Below are positions 44,800-54,901 of a stretch of 64,000 nt of DNA, piece by piece. The notes under the pieces were generated by a model that worked only from the letters and a program-made list of their open reading frames with translations, did not search any database and was not told where the DNA came from. Both the position numbers and the translations under genes were made by a program. Position 1 is the first letter of the stretch; each line of letters starts with the position of its first letter. Origin of the DNA: Aspidapion aeneum (taxonomy: Eukaryota; Arthropoda; Insecta; Coleoptera; Brentidae); the NCBI GenBank assembly GCA_963576565.1, contig OY755042.1:9435813-9499812 (forward strand), given 5' to 3'.

Positions 44800-45274
44800 T
44801 AAATTGGTAAAAAAATTTTTTCAGTCACAAGCTTTTATAAAATGCACTAAAAATTAAAAAATAATTTTCTAACATTCTAATATTATCATAATAATAAAAT
44901 CGATGGCCGCAAATCAAAGCATAAGTTATTCTAAATTTGTGATCCAAAGAATATTCAACATAGCAGGTCATCAAAGTTATGTTTGATATCCCGCAATGTT
45001 ATGCCATTGCCATACCTATGTCAGAGAAATGCTGGGGTATCTTGGGTCGAGTTGGGTGGGTTTGGTACCTCTGCATTTTTCTGCTAGATTGATTCTTGCA
45101 AATAGTGATATTTAATTGATACGGATATCTTATCGTGCTAACATCGTCAAAATTTCCATCAGTCGGCCATCGCTTCTATTATTATGATAATATTAGCATG
45201 TAAGAAAATTATTTTTTAATTTTTAGTGCATTTTATAAAAGCTTGTGACTTATAAAAAAATTTTTAACAATTTA
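44800..45274. repeat. Inverted repeat, 110-bp arms, next to the satellite
   Basis: Left arm 44800-44909 and right arm 45164-45274 pair through ACAAGCTTTTATAAAATGCA, CTAAAAATTAAAAAATAATT, TATTATCATAATAATA and CGATGGCCG. About 250 bp of unrelated sequence lies between them. AAGCTTTTAT also appears just before the satellite (about 43840), so the satellite and inverted repeat may be parts of one element. Confidence 0.8.
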
Positions 45275-46226
45275 TTAGAGAGGAATTTTTACCAGGCCAG
45301 CTTAAACAGGGTTATAATTAATGAGTGTCCAAATTCTTAATCTTTAGAGAAAATTTGTTTAGCTCGTTAAATGTTAAATTAAAAGCTTTTTTGACCCTCT
45401 TTAAAATGACATCTAAAAGGCCTTTAAAACAGAAAAAAATTCGCTTAAATGTCATTAATTTCTTTGCACTAAATTAATTTCCCCTCTTTTATAGCACACT
45501 TAAAAAAAACGTTTACTAAAGGAGCAAGTGACATAGTATGTAAACACAAGAGCCCATTTAAATTCCCAACACCCCTGAGAAATTAGTTAATTTCTCGTTT
45601 ATTATTTATGTTGCATTTGACCCAACGTTTTTTAGGGCTTTAAAGTTTGATGTTACCTCTCTGTTTTCCCGAGCGTAAAGGATTTTTTATTTCGTCATAT
45701 TTTATAACTAAATTAGGCAAAGTCGCGTAGCAACCTAGCCCTGGGCCTGTGTTTCATTTGGGTGGGGGAAATTTTTCGCGTTTTGCATACTGATCAAGGG
45801 AATGGGAATTCACCGCCGCCTACTCACTGCGACTAATTTTCCCCCGGGCCAACTCGTGCTGTCGCCGCCGTGCCGGCCCAACTCGCTGTCTACCCAATTT
45901 GCCGCCGGGTCAACTCGCCGCCGCCGTGATAATTCGCCATTGGCAGCGTAGTTTCAGTTTGCAATTTTGACAGGTGTTTAGGGTTCCAGTAACAATGCAT
46001 ATAAATATATTTTTTTAATTTTGGTACTTTGGGGTCTGTGGGCCGTTGATTTTGATAATTAAATTAAATTTAAAATGGCGGAAATTTTCATTTATGAGCC
46101 AGCTCGTATTAGTTTTGAAATTTTGAGGTGATTATTACGATTTTATGATTTAATACATATCGGTTTATTAATGGAAAAGTCCACCATTTTAGATCCGCAA
46201 ATTTGATTTTTATAAGGTTTATTTAA

Positions 46227-47382
46227 CCCGTAACCGCTGTACAGGAGTCTGTCAGACTCCTCCGATGTAAAGTGGACGGATAACTTTTAAGCCAAGTGCA
46301 ACTAATACCTCCCCTTCTAGGTACCTTCCTAGAAGTGGTAAAGGAGTAAACTCCCCTAGTGGCTTTAGTCAGTCTTTAGCCGTTCGTGAGTACTGTGCAT
46401 GTCGGGGTCTGCCAGACTCCACGTCACCGTTAGGGCGCCTATTTTTCGTATTGCAAATTTTTACTTTTTGTCGTATTGACGAACTATTTCAATGACAAAC
46501 CAACCAAGTACATCGCGGGGTGTTTGAGCGATAGACAAAAACTTTGAGTCCAGTGTTTTGGTTTGGTAAAAATCTTTGGATTCAGATAATATTAATGTTG
46601 ATGATTGTGTCTCCGATTTTAAGATACATAGCGACCACAATTCAAGCGCAGTTCGACAGCCATTCTAATTCAAAAGAAACAAGTCTTTCTGAGAGTAAGC
46701 AAGAATCCGATCTAAGAAAATGTGTCACTGCAAAGAAAAGCTTTTATGAAACAATTAGAAAAATTATTGACCTGGTCACATATGCTAAGAAGGGTTGAAA
46801 ATGTCAAAATCCGGCTAGAATTGAAAGAAACTGTAAGGCGTATCCTTCATATTAAAAAACTTTCTATTACTGAGCAAGAACGGCTAGAATATGAATGCAC
46901 ATCCTGTAAAAAACCCATCTGTCTGAGCTGCAGCAACAAAATATGCATGCAGGGAAAGTAATGTGGAACGGGAATAATGATGATTTTTGTTGCATTAGTT
47001 AGCATTGTGCAGTTTTTTTCATTTCTTACGAAATGTGTTTGATTTCTTGTTTAGTTTTCTCTTTTGAGTTTTTTTATCTTGGGCTTAAGTTTTTTTTGAA
47101 AAATGTTCGAATTTTTTTTCGATTAAACATATTTTAGATCACTTCAAATTTTTTTCTAATGTTTTCCATTGTTTTGTACATTTCCTAATAAAATTTGATA
47201 TATATGAAATATCACTATACAATTGATAAAAGATCTTATAAAATACATAGAAAAAAACCTTTGATATCAATTATGTAACAAAATTCTACGGATTAACAAA
47301 AAAAAGTGATATAGATAAGAGGAGTCTGTGAGACTCCACGTCACCGGTAATGTCCCTAAAATGGGACGTCACCGGTTACGGG
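46227..47382 (+). mobile_element. Internally deleted piggyBac element
   Basis: The ends CCCGTAACCGCTGTAC and GACGTCACCGGTTACGGG are inverted and flanked by TTAA at 46223-46226 and 47383-47386, the piggyBac target. The plus strand keeps an acidic N-terminal piece (LDSDNINVDDCVSDF, about 46575-46620) and a C-terminal cysteine-rich piece, YECTSCKKPICLSCSNKIC (46890-46950), of the kind that ends piggyBac transposases and binds the element's ends. The DDD catalytic core between them is gone. Subterminal near-palindromes GGAGTCTGTCAGACTCC (46244), GGGGTCTGCCAGACTCC (46404) and GGAGTCTGTGAGACTCC (47321), the latter two followed by ACGTCACCG, look like transposase sites. Confidence 0.92.
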
Positions 47383-47763
47383 TTAAAGAATCATAATCAG
47401 CAACTTTTTGACTTTTTGCAAGTTTAATTTAAAACTCATAATAAGTGTAACATAGACATCCCAAAGCTCTCAATTTAACACATATCGGTTCATAAAGAAA
47501 ATAAATGGGTCCACGATGGATCTGACACCATCCTAGCTAGCCTATTATCACACTTCAAGTGAAGCCAAGATAATGTATTAGCTTAACAGTTTTTTGTAAA
47601 TATCCCAGAAGCTAAAGCTCCTACGAAGTTTTTGGTAAAAATACGAATTATTGAGCAAAATATAGTCTACTATATATATTCCGAAAACAGTGTATTGATA
47701 CAATGTTCCATTAAAAAGTTAGCATTTTATTAAGTTTTTAATTGTCAAAAAACTGTCATTAGC

Positions 47764-48112
47764 CAAGGGCGCACCCAGGGGGGGGGCCCCGGGGCCCGGG
47801 CCCCCCCCAAGCCTTAGATTTTTAATATATTTTCCACATATTTGATGATAAAACATGAAAAATACCTTAAAATTTGACAGCAGGAGGCTTCGGGCCCCTC
47901 CCAAGCCCAAGCTGTGGCGTAGTTGCGAAAAGACATGACGACCTTTTTTTTTTTTTTTTTTGGAGACGGTGCGGTTCAAAATTCTACGGCGCGGTTCGGT
48001 TCGGTTGGGTGGGTGTTGGTTGGAGTATTTTGTGTTTGGCCGCCACTTTTTTGAGGGTGCGCTTTGTAGCTGTCGGGGCCCCCCCCAAGACACATTCCTG
48101 GGTGCGCCACTG
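47764..48112. mobile_element. hAT-like MITE, GGCGCACCCAGG ends
   Basis: The ends CAAGGGCGCACCCAGG and CCTGGGTGCGCCACTG are inverted, followed inward by G and C runs. CATTAGC is duplicated at 47757-47763 and 48113-48119 (7 bp readable; hAT normally makes 8). The interior has a T-run and a GGTTCGGTTCGGTTGGGTGG patch. It is non-coding; frames on both strands are artefacts. Confidence 0.82.
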
Positions 48113-48224
48113 CATTAGCATTAATGGGTTTTGACTAAAATCTAATCAGCTCGTAAAAATGTCGAACACTATTTTATCTGAAAATTTTATGAAAATTGGT
48201 TTAGCGGTTTAGGAGCTATCGTGT

Positions 48225-48370
48225 TACGGACAGAAATAATATACACACAGACACACAGCTGGGTTAGGTCAAAATACATCCAAATAACACATTTTTGGCG
48301 TTATCTCAAAAAAAATTTCTTCGTCGAAAATAATACCTTCTCTAGCCATTGCTACGCGGGCTAGGTAAAA
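48225..48370 (+). repeat. Dispersed repeat, partner of 32880-33040
   Basis: The shared words are listed under the other copy. Here it ends CCTTCTCTAGCCATTGCTAC followed by GCGGGCTAGG. Confidence 0.7.
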
Positions 48371-48589
48371 ATACAAAGTTTGGATTAGCCATTTAAATTT
48401 TGTGCTAAGTTTAAATTAAAAATTATTACTAGCGACCTTAAAAACCGCAAGCTTCAAGTATCCGTTGATAAATAGGAAAGGCCGCTATTTCAAATCCCCT
48501 ATTTTAGTTTCTTTTCAGTTTAATTCAAAAATCAGAAACAGTCATCTTTAACACCCAAAATTTTTTAAATATCGTTTTTTAAATAAAAA

Positions 48590-50460
48590 AGCCATTTTGG
48601 ATCCGCTATTATTTTAAGTTTAATTCAAAAATCAAAATTAGCGACCCTAAACTGCAATTATATTCTTTTTTACCCATGTATGTAAGTATGTAAACATGTA
48701 TGTTTGTGTCACGCTAAAGGCTAAACGACTGAACTCATTTTGACAAAAAATATGTCGTTGAATTGCTACTGATCCCGAAGGTCCTATAGGCTATACTTTT
48801 TTAAACAGGAATCAACATGGCGGTCTTCAGACGTAAATTTTTATATGATGTAGGCTTTAAGACATACAAATTATGTAAATTTCAGGCGATTTTAATGAAA
48901 TTCCTTTGATCACCCATTGTGAATATCCTCTAATTTGCTGTAGTTACTTTGTAGTCCTCCCTGCTCAAACCCATCTCCCCTCCTGTCATTCCCCCACCCT
49001 ACTCAAAAACTATATTCATTGAAAATAAAATAAAATGCCGGAATCAAAATGGCAGAATTTTAAATTTATTAACCGATTTGCTTGAACTTAAGGTTTTCTC
49101 AATACAATTTGTCTCAAATTTAAGAAAATTACTTAAAAGAATCTTTGACATAAATTTTAAAAAATCAAGCAACTTAAAAATACCAAGACTGTCTTATTTA
49201 TAAAACGATTTATGTTAAACTTGAAACTTCGCGGTGCTTAGGATCACTTAATGCAGTATTTGATTCAAACCTGAAAAAATGAAAATGATGTATCCAAAAT
49301 GGCGGACTATTCCATTTAATAACGGATATTAATGAAGAATTACCAAATTTTAGGAAATTTCCACATTTTACCTGCGTTAAGCACTAAATTTCAGAAATTG
49401 TACTTTCAAAATTAGTTTGTTTTTTGCTGCCCCTTTGCACAACAAAGTTTCAAGTTTATGGTAAATTGGTTTATAAATAAAAAAGTCCGTCATATTGATT
49501 TTTTTAGGTTTGAGTTAAAATCATAAACAGCGACCTAAACCTCTCCAATGTTACGAATTTTATGTATGTCGATTCATAAATAGTAAAGTCCATCATTTTG
49601 GATCCGCCATGTTAAATTTCTTAGTCTGGATTATAAATAATAATCAGCATCCTAAAACACCACAATATTCCGAATTTTATACATATTGTTTACATTACGT
49701 ATATTTGAGTCAAAAATTGTAGTGAGTAACGTTAAGCACCGTGAAATTTTAAGTTTTGGGCAAATCGGTTTATAAGTAAGACAGTCCGCTATTTTGGATC
49801 CGTCATTTTGAATTTTTAAAGGTAAAATTAAAAATTATATTCAGCGACCTGAATCACCCCAACGTATAGATTTTGATACATATTGGTTTATAAATGGGAT
49901 AGCCATTTTGATTCCGCCATTTTGAATATTTTAAGCTTGAGTTAAAAAATTGTATTGCGTGACCTTAAGCACCGCGAAATTTTATGTTTGATGCAAATTG
50001 GTTAATAAATAAGAGAATCTGCCATTTTAAATCGGCCTTTTTATTTTTTTAAAGTTTACGTTAAAAATCATATTCAGCGATCTAAAACTCCCCAAAGTTC
50101 TGAATTTAATTCATATCGGTTAATAAATGGGAAAGTTCACCATTTTGGATCCGCTATTTTGAATTTTGTTGAAGTTGGATTTAAAAATCATATGCAGCAT
50201 CCCAATATTCCGAATGGAAAAGGGCGCCATTTAGATTCAGCAATTTGTGACTTTGAAATACCGCGAAGTTTTAAGTTTGCACCAAATCGGCTAATAAATA
50301 AGAAACTCCGCCATTTTGGTTCTTGTTTTCTTTAAATTTGAGTAAGAAACTGTATTTAGTGACCTTAAGCAACGCCAATTTTTAAGTAAGAGAAAAAATC
50401 TGTCCATAACTAAGAGAGTCTACCATTTTGCTTTCGCCATTTTATGGAATTGCAAAAAAA
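48590..50460. repeat. Diverged tandem array with CCATTTTGGATCCGCCATTT words
   Basis: About ten units of 110-190 bp are visible. Each has a CCATTTTGGATCCGCCATTT-like word, then TAAGTTTGAGTTAAAAATC, then a CAGCGACCT word, then an ATCGGTTTATAAATGGGAAA word. Landmarks are near 48594, 49596, 49785, 49906, 50020, 50135, 50310 and 50430. Units are strongly diverged. It forms the core of the composite element. Confidence 0.7.
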
Positions 50461-51137
50461 TATATGTATATGTAACGCCCGCCGCGAATCAGACCGTGGT
50501 GAATCGGATGGCGACAAATCAGCCGCGGCGAATCGGCGAAAAGTCTAAAACATTATTTTTTCACTTATAAAATGGCAACAAGTTTAATTAGGTGGGTCCC
50601 AAGTAATGAACGGTTAGCCCAGGGTCCCCTGAGTCCTTAGGTCGACACTGATCGTAACATGTGTTTGTTGTAAATGCAATGTTGCATTGTCCGTCGGAGT
50701 CGGTGTTTTGAATTTTTGGTGTTTTTTTTACTGTTTGTTGGATTTTATTTTTACAAAAAAGAACTTTTTTGGATGTAAAAATAAACAAGAAGTGCTGTTT
50801 GTGAAAATATTGTAAAAATTCAGCCCAGTTTGGTTTTTACAAGAAAATTTGCGCGACGCGGCCGTGTTGCCGTCGTCGGGGCTGTTTAAATTCTAAGTTT
50901 TAACACATTGGCTACCAAGCATGATTTTCGCATCCTGGTCCAGGGTACCATATGAATCACCGGTGACTTGTACACTACAGTTCACACACAACTAAATGCT
51001 TGTAAAAAACGCCGATGTATAAAGAAAGGAATGAGATAATGGGTATGGTACAGGGATGAACTAAAAAAAGTCTGGTTGCCTTGGGCATCACCGGTGATAC
51101 ACAAGAGTTCGGTAAATCTCTAACAATAAAGGTCATA

Positions 51138-51160
51138 CTGTGTGTGTGTGTGTGTGTGGT
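51138..51160. repeat. (GT)n microsatellite
   Basis: About ten uninterrupted GT dinucleotides inside the TTAA-flanked element. Confidence 0.9.
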
Positions 51161-51220
51161 TTACTTTTTTTATTATTTATAAAATCCATTCGAACAGAAA
51201 CGGCGGATATTTCTATTATA

Positions 51221-52082
51221 CGAGGGTGGATCAAATATAAACAAGCCTTTTAAACTTAATAACGGAAAAGTCATTCAAGATGAACGTGGCCGTTATAATT
51301 TTGGAGTAGGGATATTCAGCAGCATGTAGGCGGCTGGTAGTGCCGCGATGCTCATTTGGCCAGGAGCAATCGTAGTGAGCGAGAAGAAAGTAGACAGCAC
51401 TGTTGCGCAAAAAATAATCATTAAATTTCTTACACGCGAAAACGTGAAACCTGCTGAAATTCGATTCAGATTGCGAGCACAGTTCCGAAATAAGACGCTT
51501 TAGTGGGTACCTGTAAAAACTTGGTGCAAAGAAATTAACGACGGCCGTGAGCATGTCGACAATGTGAGTCACACACATCATCCGCGTACCATTATTTCTG
51601 TAGGCAAAGTTTTAGCGACCGTTTTCTGGGACTGGAGAGGAGTTTTGTTGGTCGATTTTTTACACGAGCAAATTACAATAAAGGCGGCTTACTACTGCAA
51701 CTTACTCGACCAGGTAAAGCTTGATTATCGCCAAGAGAAAAGAGCACGCCCCCATCCAAGACGTGTTGCTCCTGCATGACAACGCTAGACCTGATACGGC
51801 AGCTTTAACACTGGTCAAAATCAATGAAATACACTGGACTGTGCTGGAATACCCTCCACAACTTGCGATTTTCATATGTTTGGCCCACTCAAAGATTCAC
51901 TGGGAGGCGAGCAATTTCAGACCAATGAAGAGGTAGAGGCATTCGTGCGCAACTGGTTAGATACCCGCCCAGCTTTCTTTTATGAAAACGGGATTAAGAA
52001 ACTGTCAAACCATTGGGAAAAGTGTATGTTTCTAAATAACTAGTTTATAAACAAAGGCTTGTTTATATTTGATCCACCCTCG
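51221..52082 (+). mobile_element. Mariner element, inactive
   Basis: The ends CGAGGGTGGATCAAATATAA and the exact complement TTATATTTGATCCACCCTCG lie between TA at 51219-51220 and 52083-52084. In shifting frames the plus strand gives IIKFLTRENVKPAEIRFRLR (helix-turn-helix region), then TWCKEINDGREHVDNVSHTH, then a gap, then KVLATVFWDWRGVLLVDFLH, AYYCNLLDQVKLDYRQEKRA, LLHDNARPDTAALT (second catalytic Asp) and FHMFGPLKDSLGGEQFQTNE to the stop. The segment that should hold the first Asp (TGDE box) is deleted, and in the third box SPD is deleted (PPQLA), so two of three catalytic residues are missing. It is nested in a piggyBac-like element. Confidence 0.93.
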
Positions 52083-52613
52083 TAGAACTAAAAAATTAAA
52101 CACAAACAAATATTTTACGTCTGAAGGACTAAAACAGCTTAAAGCTAAACAATAATTATTATATAAATTTTATGTCTGAAGGACTAAAAATGGTTCACTT
52201 ATGGACCATATGAATCACCTATGATATTTTCGTATATCCGTTAAAAAACCGTACACATGCTTGTTTCAATACATCCTAGCGAGATCTTCTGGTAAAACTC
52301 CACGAGGTTGTAAAAGGCGTTGGTACACAGGGGATAGGTGCGACTTTTTAACAGTGGACTGTAGGGAGACTCGGGCTATGTATCACCGGTGATTCATATG
52401 GTCGCCAACGTGTTAAGGAATGGCCGCCAATAATAGGGCAATTTACATGAGGCCCCGGCTGATGAGTTCTCTTTATATTTTATATTATATTTCTAAGGTA
52501 GTAACCGCAAACATAACAAAAACTCGTGAATGCTTGCAGATACTTCTGAGTGACATTTTAAAGCAAAAAGAACCGTTATTAATTCGTTATAAAGGCCAAA
52601 ACAACATAAAATA

Positions 52614-52891
52614 GACACTTATTGAAATAAATCCTGACCTTATTTAAACATCGACCCTATGGTGACAGATTTGCATATAAAAAGCAGCTGCTCTGCTTCA
52701 AAATTCGGCCTTTGTTTATTTAAAAACCGGATTTATTAGTGTCGGTATTTATTAAATGAAAGTTAGCGTCTTTATTATTAAATTTGGGTTTGGAATGTCA
52801 ATTTTGAGAGGTCAGCTGTTAGTTTTCTGTCTAAATGTGTCAAAATAAAGTCGACTCTAAAATAAAGTCAGGTTTTATTCCAATAAGTCCC
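52614..52891. mobile_element. 277-bp TA-flanked MITE, copy 3
   Basis: TA lies at 52612-52613 and 52892-52893. The ends GACACTTATTGAAATAAATC and the complement of GGGACTTATTGGAATAAAAC match copy 2. TAAAGTCGACTCTAAAATAA near the right end is the inverse of the motif inside the left end of copy 2. The length is 278 bp. Confidence 0.9.
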
Positions 52892-53029
52892 TAATAGCTG
52901 TTAGGCATTTGGTTGTATAAGGTCTTGAAAAGGGTATAGAACTCAATGCTGTCAGGTCTACCATTGATGACTTGACAAAAAATAAAATAAAATCTCAGAA
53001 GATAGTGCCCGTTTGGTGCCAGTGATTTT

Positions 53030-53130
53030 ATTATAGGTGTGCGCTTTTTTGTGCATGCAATTTTTTCCATGTTCCATTATTTCTTATGCGCATTTTTTTT
53101 TTGTGCGCTTATTTCAGGAGTTCTTATAAA
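53030..53130. repeat. Short-unit tandem patch (TGCGCTTTTTTG type)
   Basis: Degenerate GTGTGCGCTTTTTTGTGCAT, TATGCGCATTTTTT and TTGTGCGCTTATTT units are visible, of the type at 38775-38870. Boundaries are unclear. Confidence 0.5.
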
Positions 53131-53435
53131 GCATGTCATCAAAGTAATTTTTTTTTTGAAGTATTTAATTCATCTGTATTAGCCTCTATCCCCAACATAT
53201 TTTTCGGACTATAAAGGAGTAATTACCCCCTCTACCTGTTACCTTCGTAGAACTGCTGATAGTTTACAATACAACTAGTTAACAATGTATAAATAAACGA
53301 GACTAGATTCTCCAAGGGGGCAAAGTCTAGCCAACTAAAGATCAAGTACCTAGACAACATTCAACCAATAGTAAAAATTAAATTTAAAAGATTACCTACA
53401 ATATAAAAAGTTATGGTGTTTAAGACCACACGGCA
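53131..53435. other. Intergenic, nothing recognised
   Basis: No supported feature. Confidence 0.4.
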
Positions 53436-53692
53436 GAAGTGTAAACTTCAACAAGGGGAAATTAATAATATTGGCCCATAACATATTCTGCATAGCGGAT
53501 CGAACCGAACTCTTCTGTGTACTGGCCTTCATCTGCATCATCATATCGATCGCTAAATGTTTCTCACAGTTAGTCGACTCGAGCCGATTTCACCCGAATA
53601 AGCTCAGTTCAATTCACTACCCACAACTGACGGCTCAGTTCAATTCACTACCCACAAAAACTGCTAAACGCGCCTAAAGAAGTTTACACTTC
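53436..53692 (+). other. Compact inverted-end unit with a 68-codon frame
   Basis: It is bounded by GAAGTGTAAACTTC (53436) and its complement GAAGTTTACACTTC (53679). GC content is clearly above the surroundings. Inside, 53471-53677 is open: it starts MAHNIFCIADRTELF, then has a hydrophobic run CVLAFICIIISIA that could be a membrane or signal segment, then a polar basic tail ending LPTKTAKRA. The string CAGTTCAATTCACTACCCAC is repeated twice at the 3' end (about 53610 and 53638). No target duplication is visible. It could be a small transposable element, or an exon of an unrecognised gene. No family is known to me. Confidence 0.45.
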
Positions 53693-54557
53693 AAAAATTA
53701 ATAAGAATATTTAAAGGGTCCAGTGGAAAAACGAAATTTAATCGTTTTGCCACAGTGCTGCCTATTTTTGGCCGTAGCTTTTAGTGGAATCTCATTGTTT
53801 ATCCCCTGTAAGGTTTAGTGTGTTACTACTTCACGTTACAAGCTATCGCATGGCGTCAAAATGTCGATTTCGGAAAAAAATGGACTCTCATCGTTTTTCT
53901 ACTGGACCCATTTATAATAACAAATTACCTAAATTTAAATAGATTTGATTGAATTAAGTATATTTTTCATACATTTACTGAAAGGCAGAATTAAATTTAT
54001 TTATTTATTTATCTGGTTGCATACAGAATTTAATTTAATACAATGATAAAAATAATTGTTTAAATGAATCATGTTGAAATGCGTTCAAATAATGTAGTTT
54101 TGTACTTACAAACAAAAGGGCGTTCATCCTTACCGGAATTTTATGTATTTTGTTTTCATAAACACGATGAAGTGAAAGTTTTTAAAAACTTAGGACCCGC
54201 AATAAGTATCAAAATAATATTTTATTAATTATTAAATGCGTCTAGTTTTTTTGGAGATTAAATGGATAACATTTCTTATTGTTGTAGACAGTGACAATTT
54301 AATGCTGCTAGACAAGGGTAATAAGTAGCAAGATAATAATTATTTTAATCTAAAGAATGTTATTTACAAATAGTGTTTTTAAGGTTATGGTAGATCTCTG
54401 GCTAAGATTAGATATTATATGTTAAAAGATGTGTTCAAAAGTAGCCCAAGGTTTCTTTCTTGTAAATTCTAGTATTATTCAAAAATCAGAGAGGAAAAGT
54501 ACAACTTGCGTTTTTTTTTTGCATTTAATACAAGTTTGTACTTTTTACTATAATATA
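53693..54557. other. Intergenic, nothing recognised
   Basis: AT-rich, with no supported feature. Confidence 0.4.
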
Positions 54558-54901
54558 AAATCATAACAAAAAAATTTCAAGTAAAAAAAGCCAAGTACTC
54601 GAAAATAGCATTCCGTAAAAAGATTTGAGATAAAAGTAAAGCCAAGTTTTCCAATACAAATTTCAAAATGAAAGGTTCTTACTAGTTTGTTAAACTTCTT
54701 TATGTTCAATTTAGTACTGTGCCTGTCATGTCATTTACAGCCGTAATAGCCAAGTTTAGTAAAACATTTCCAAACTAGTAAGAACCTTTCACTTTGAAAT
54801 TTGTATTGGAGAACTTGGCTCTACTTTTAAGATTTCTTTTTACGGAATGCCATTTTCGCGTACTTGACTTTTTTTTACATGAAATGTTTTTGTTATGATT
54901 T
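54558..54901. mobile_element. 344-bp palindromic MITE
   Basis: The left end AAATCATAACAAAAAAATTT pairs with the right end (complement AAATCATAACAAAAACATTT). Pairing continues through AAGCCAAGTACTCGAAAATA, GCATTCCGTAAAAAG and AAGGTTCTTACTAGTTTG to a loop near 54730. A half copy lies at 16798-16988. It is non-coding and has no clear target duplication. Confidence 0.87.

Larger units (their letters stand above)
45811..50540. mobile_element. Large foldback-like composite with GC-rich arms
   Basis: GC-rich short-unit patches occur at both sides. The left is 45811-45955 (GCCGCCGGGTCAACTCGCCG, GGGCCAACTCGTGCTG) and the right is 50477-50540 (CCGCGGCGAATCGGCG, GGTGAATCGGATGGCG). The interior is dominated by variants of CCATTTTGGATCCGCCATTT, the same core word as in 24549-25105. 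A piggyBac (46227-47382) and an hAT MITE (47764-48112) have inserted since. Whether the two arms belong to one insertion is an inference, because units differ and no target duplication is visible. Confidence 0.55.
50904..52412. mobile_element. TTAA-flanked piggyBac-like non-autonomous element
   Basis: TTAA lies at 50900-50903 and 52413-52416. The ends CACATTGGCTACCAAGCAT and the complement of the right end, CACGTTGGCGACCATATGAA, are similar. A subterminal ATGAATCACCGGTGA lies near both ends (about 50952 and 52395 in inverse sense). Excluding the mariner inside (51221-52082) and its TA, the element is about 650 bp and non-coding. The TTAA target is typical of piggyBac, though the end sequence is not the canonical CCY. 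Confidence 0.85.
50583..52510 (+). repeat. Dispersed repeat, copy B, split by a TTAA-flanked element
   Basis: The left part 50583-50903 and right part 52413-52510 together match the reverse complement of 5165-5575. Copy A reads AAGTTTTCAGGAATG where copy B is broken, after AAGTTTTAA, and resumes TTAAGGAATGGCCGCC. This is direct empty-site evidence for the insertion at 50904-52412. Confidence 0.82.
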
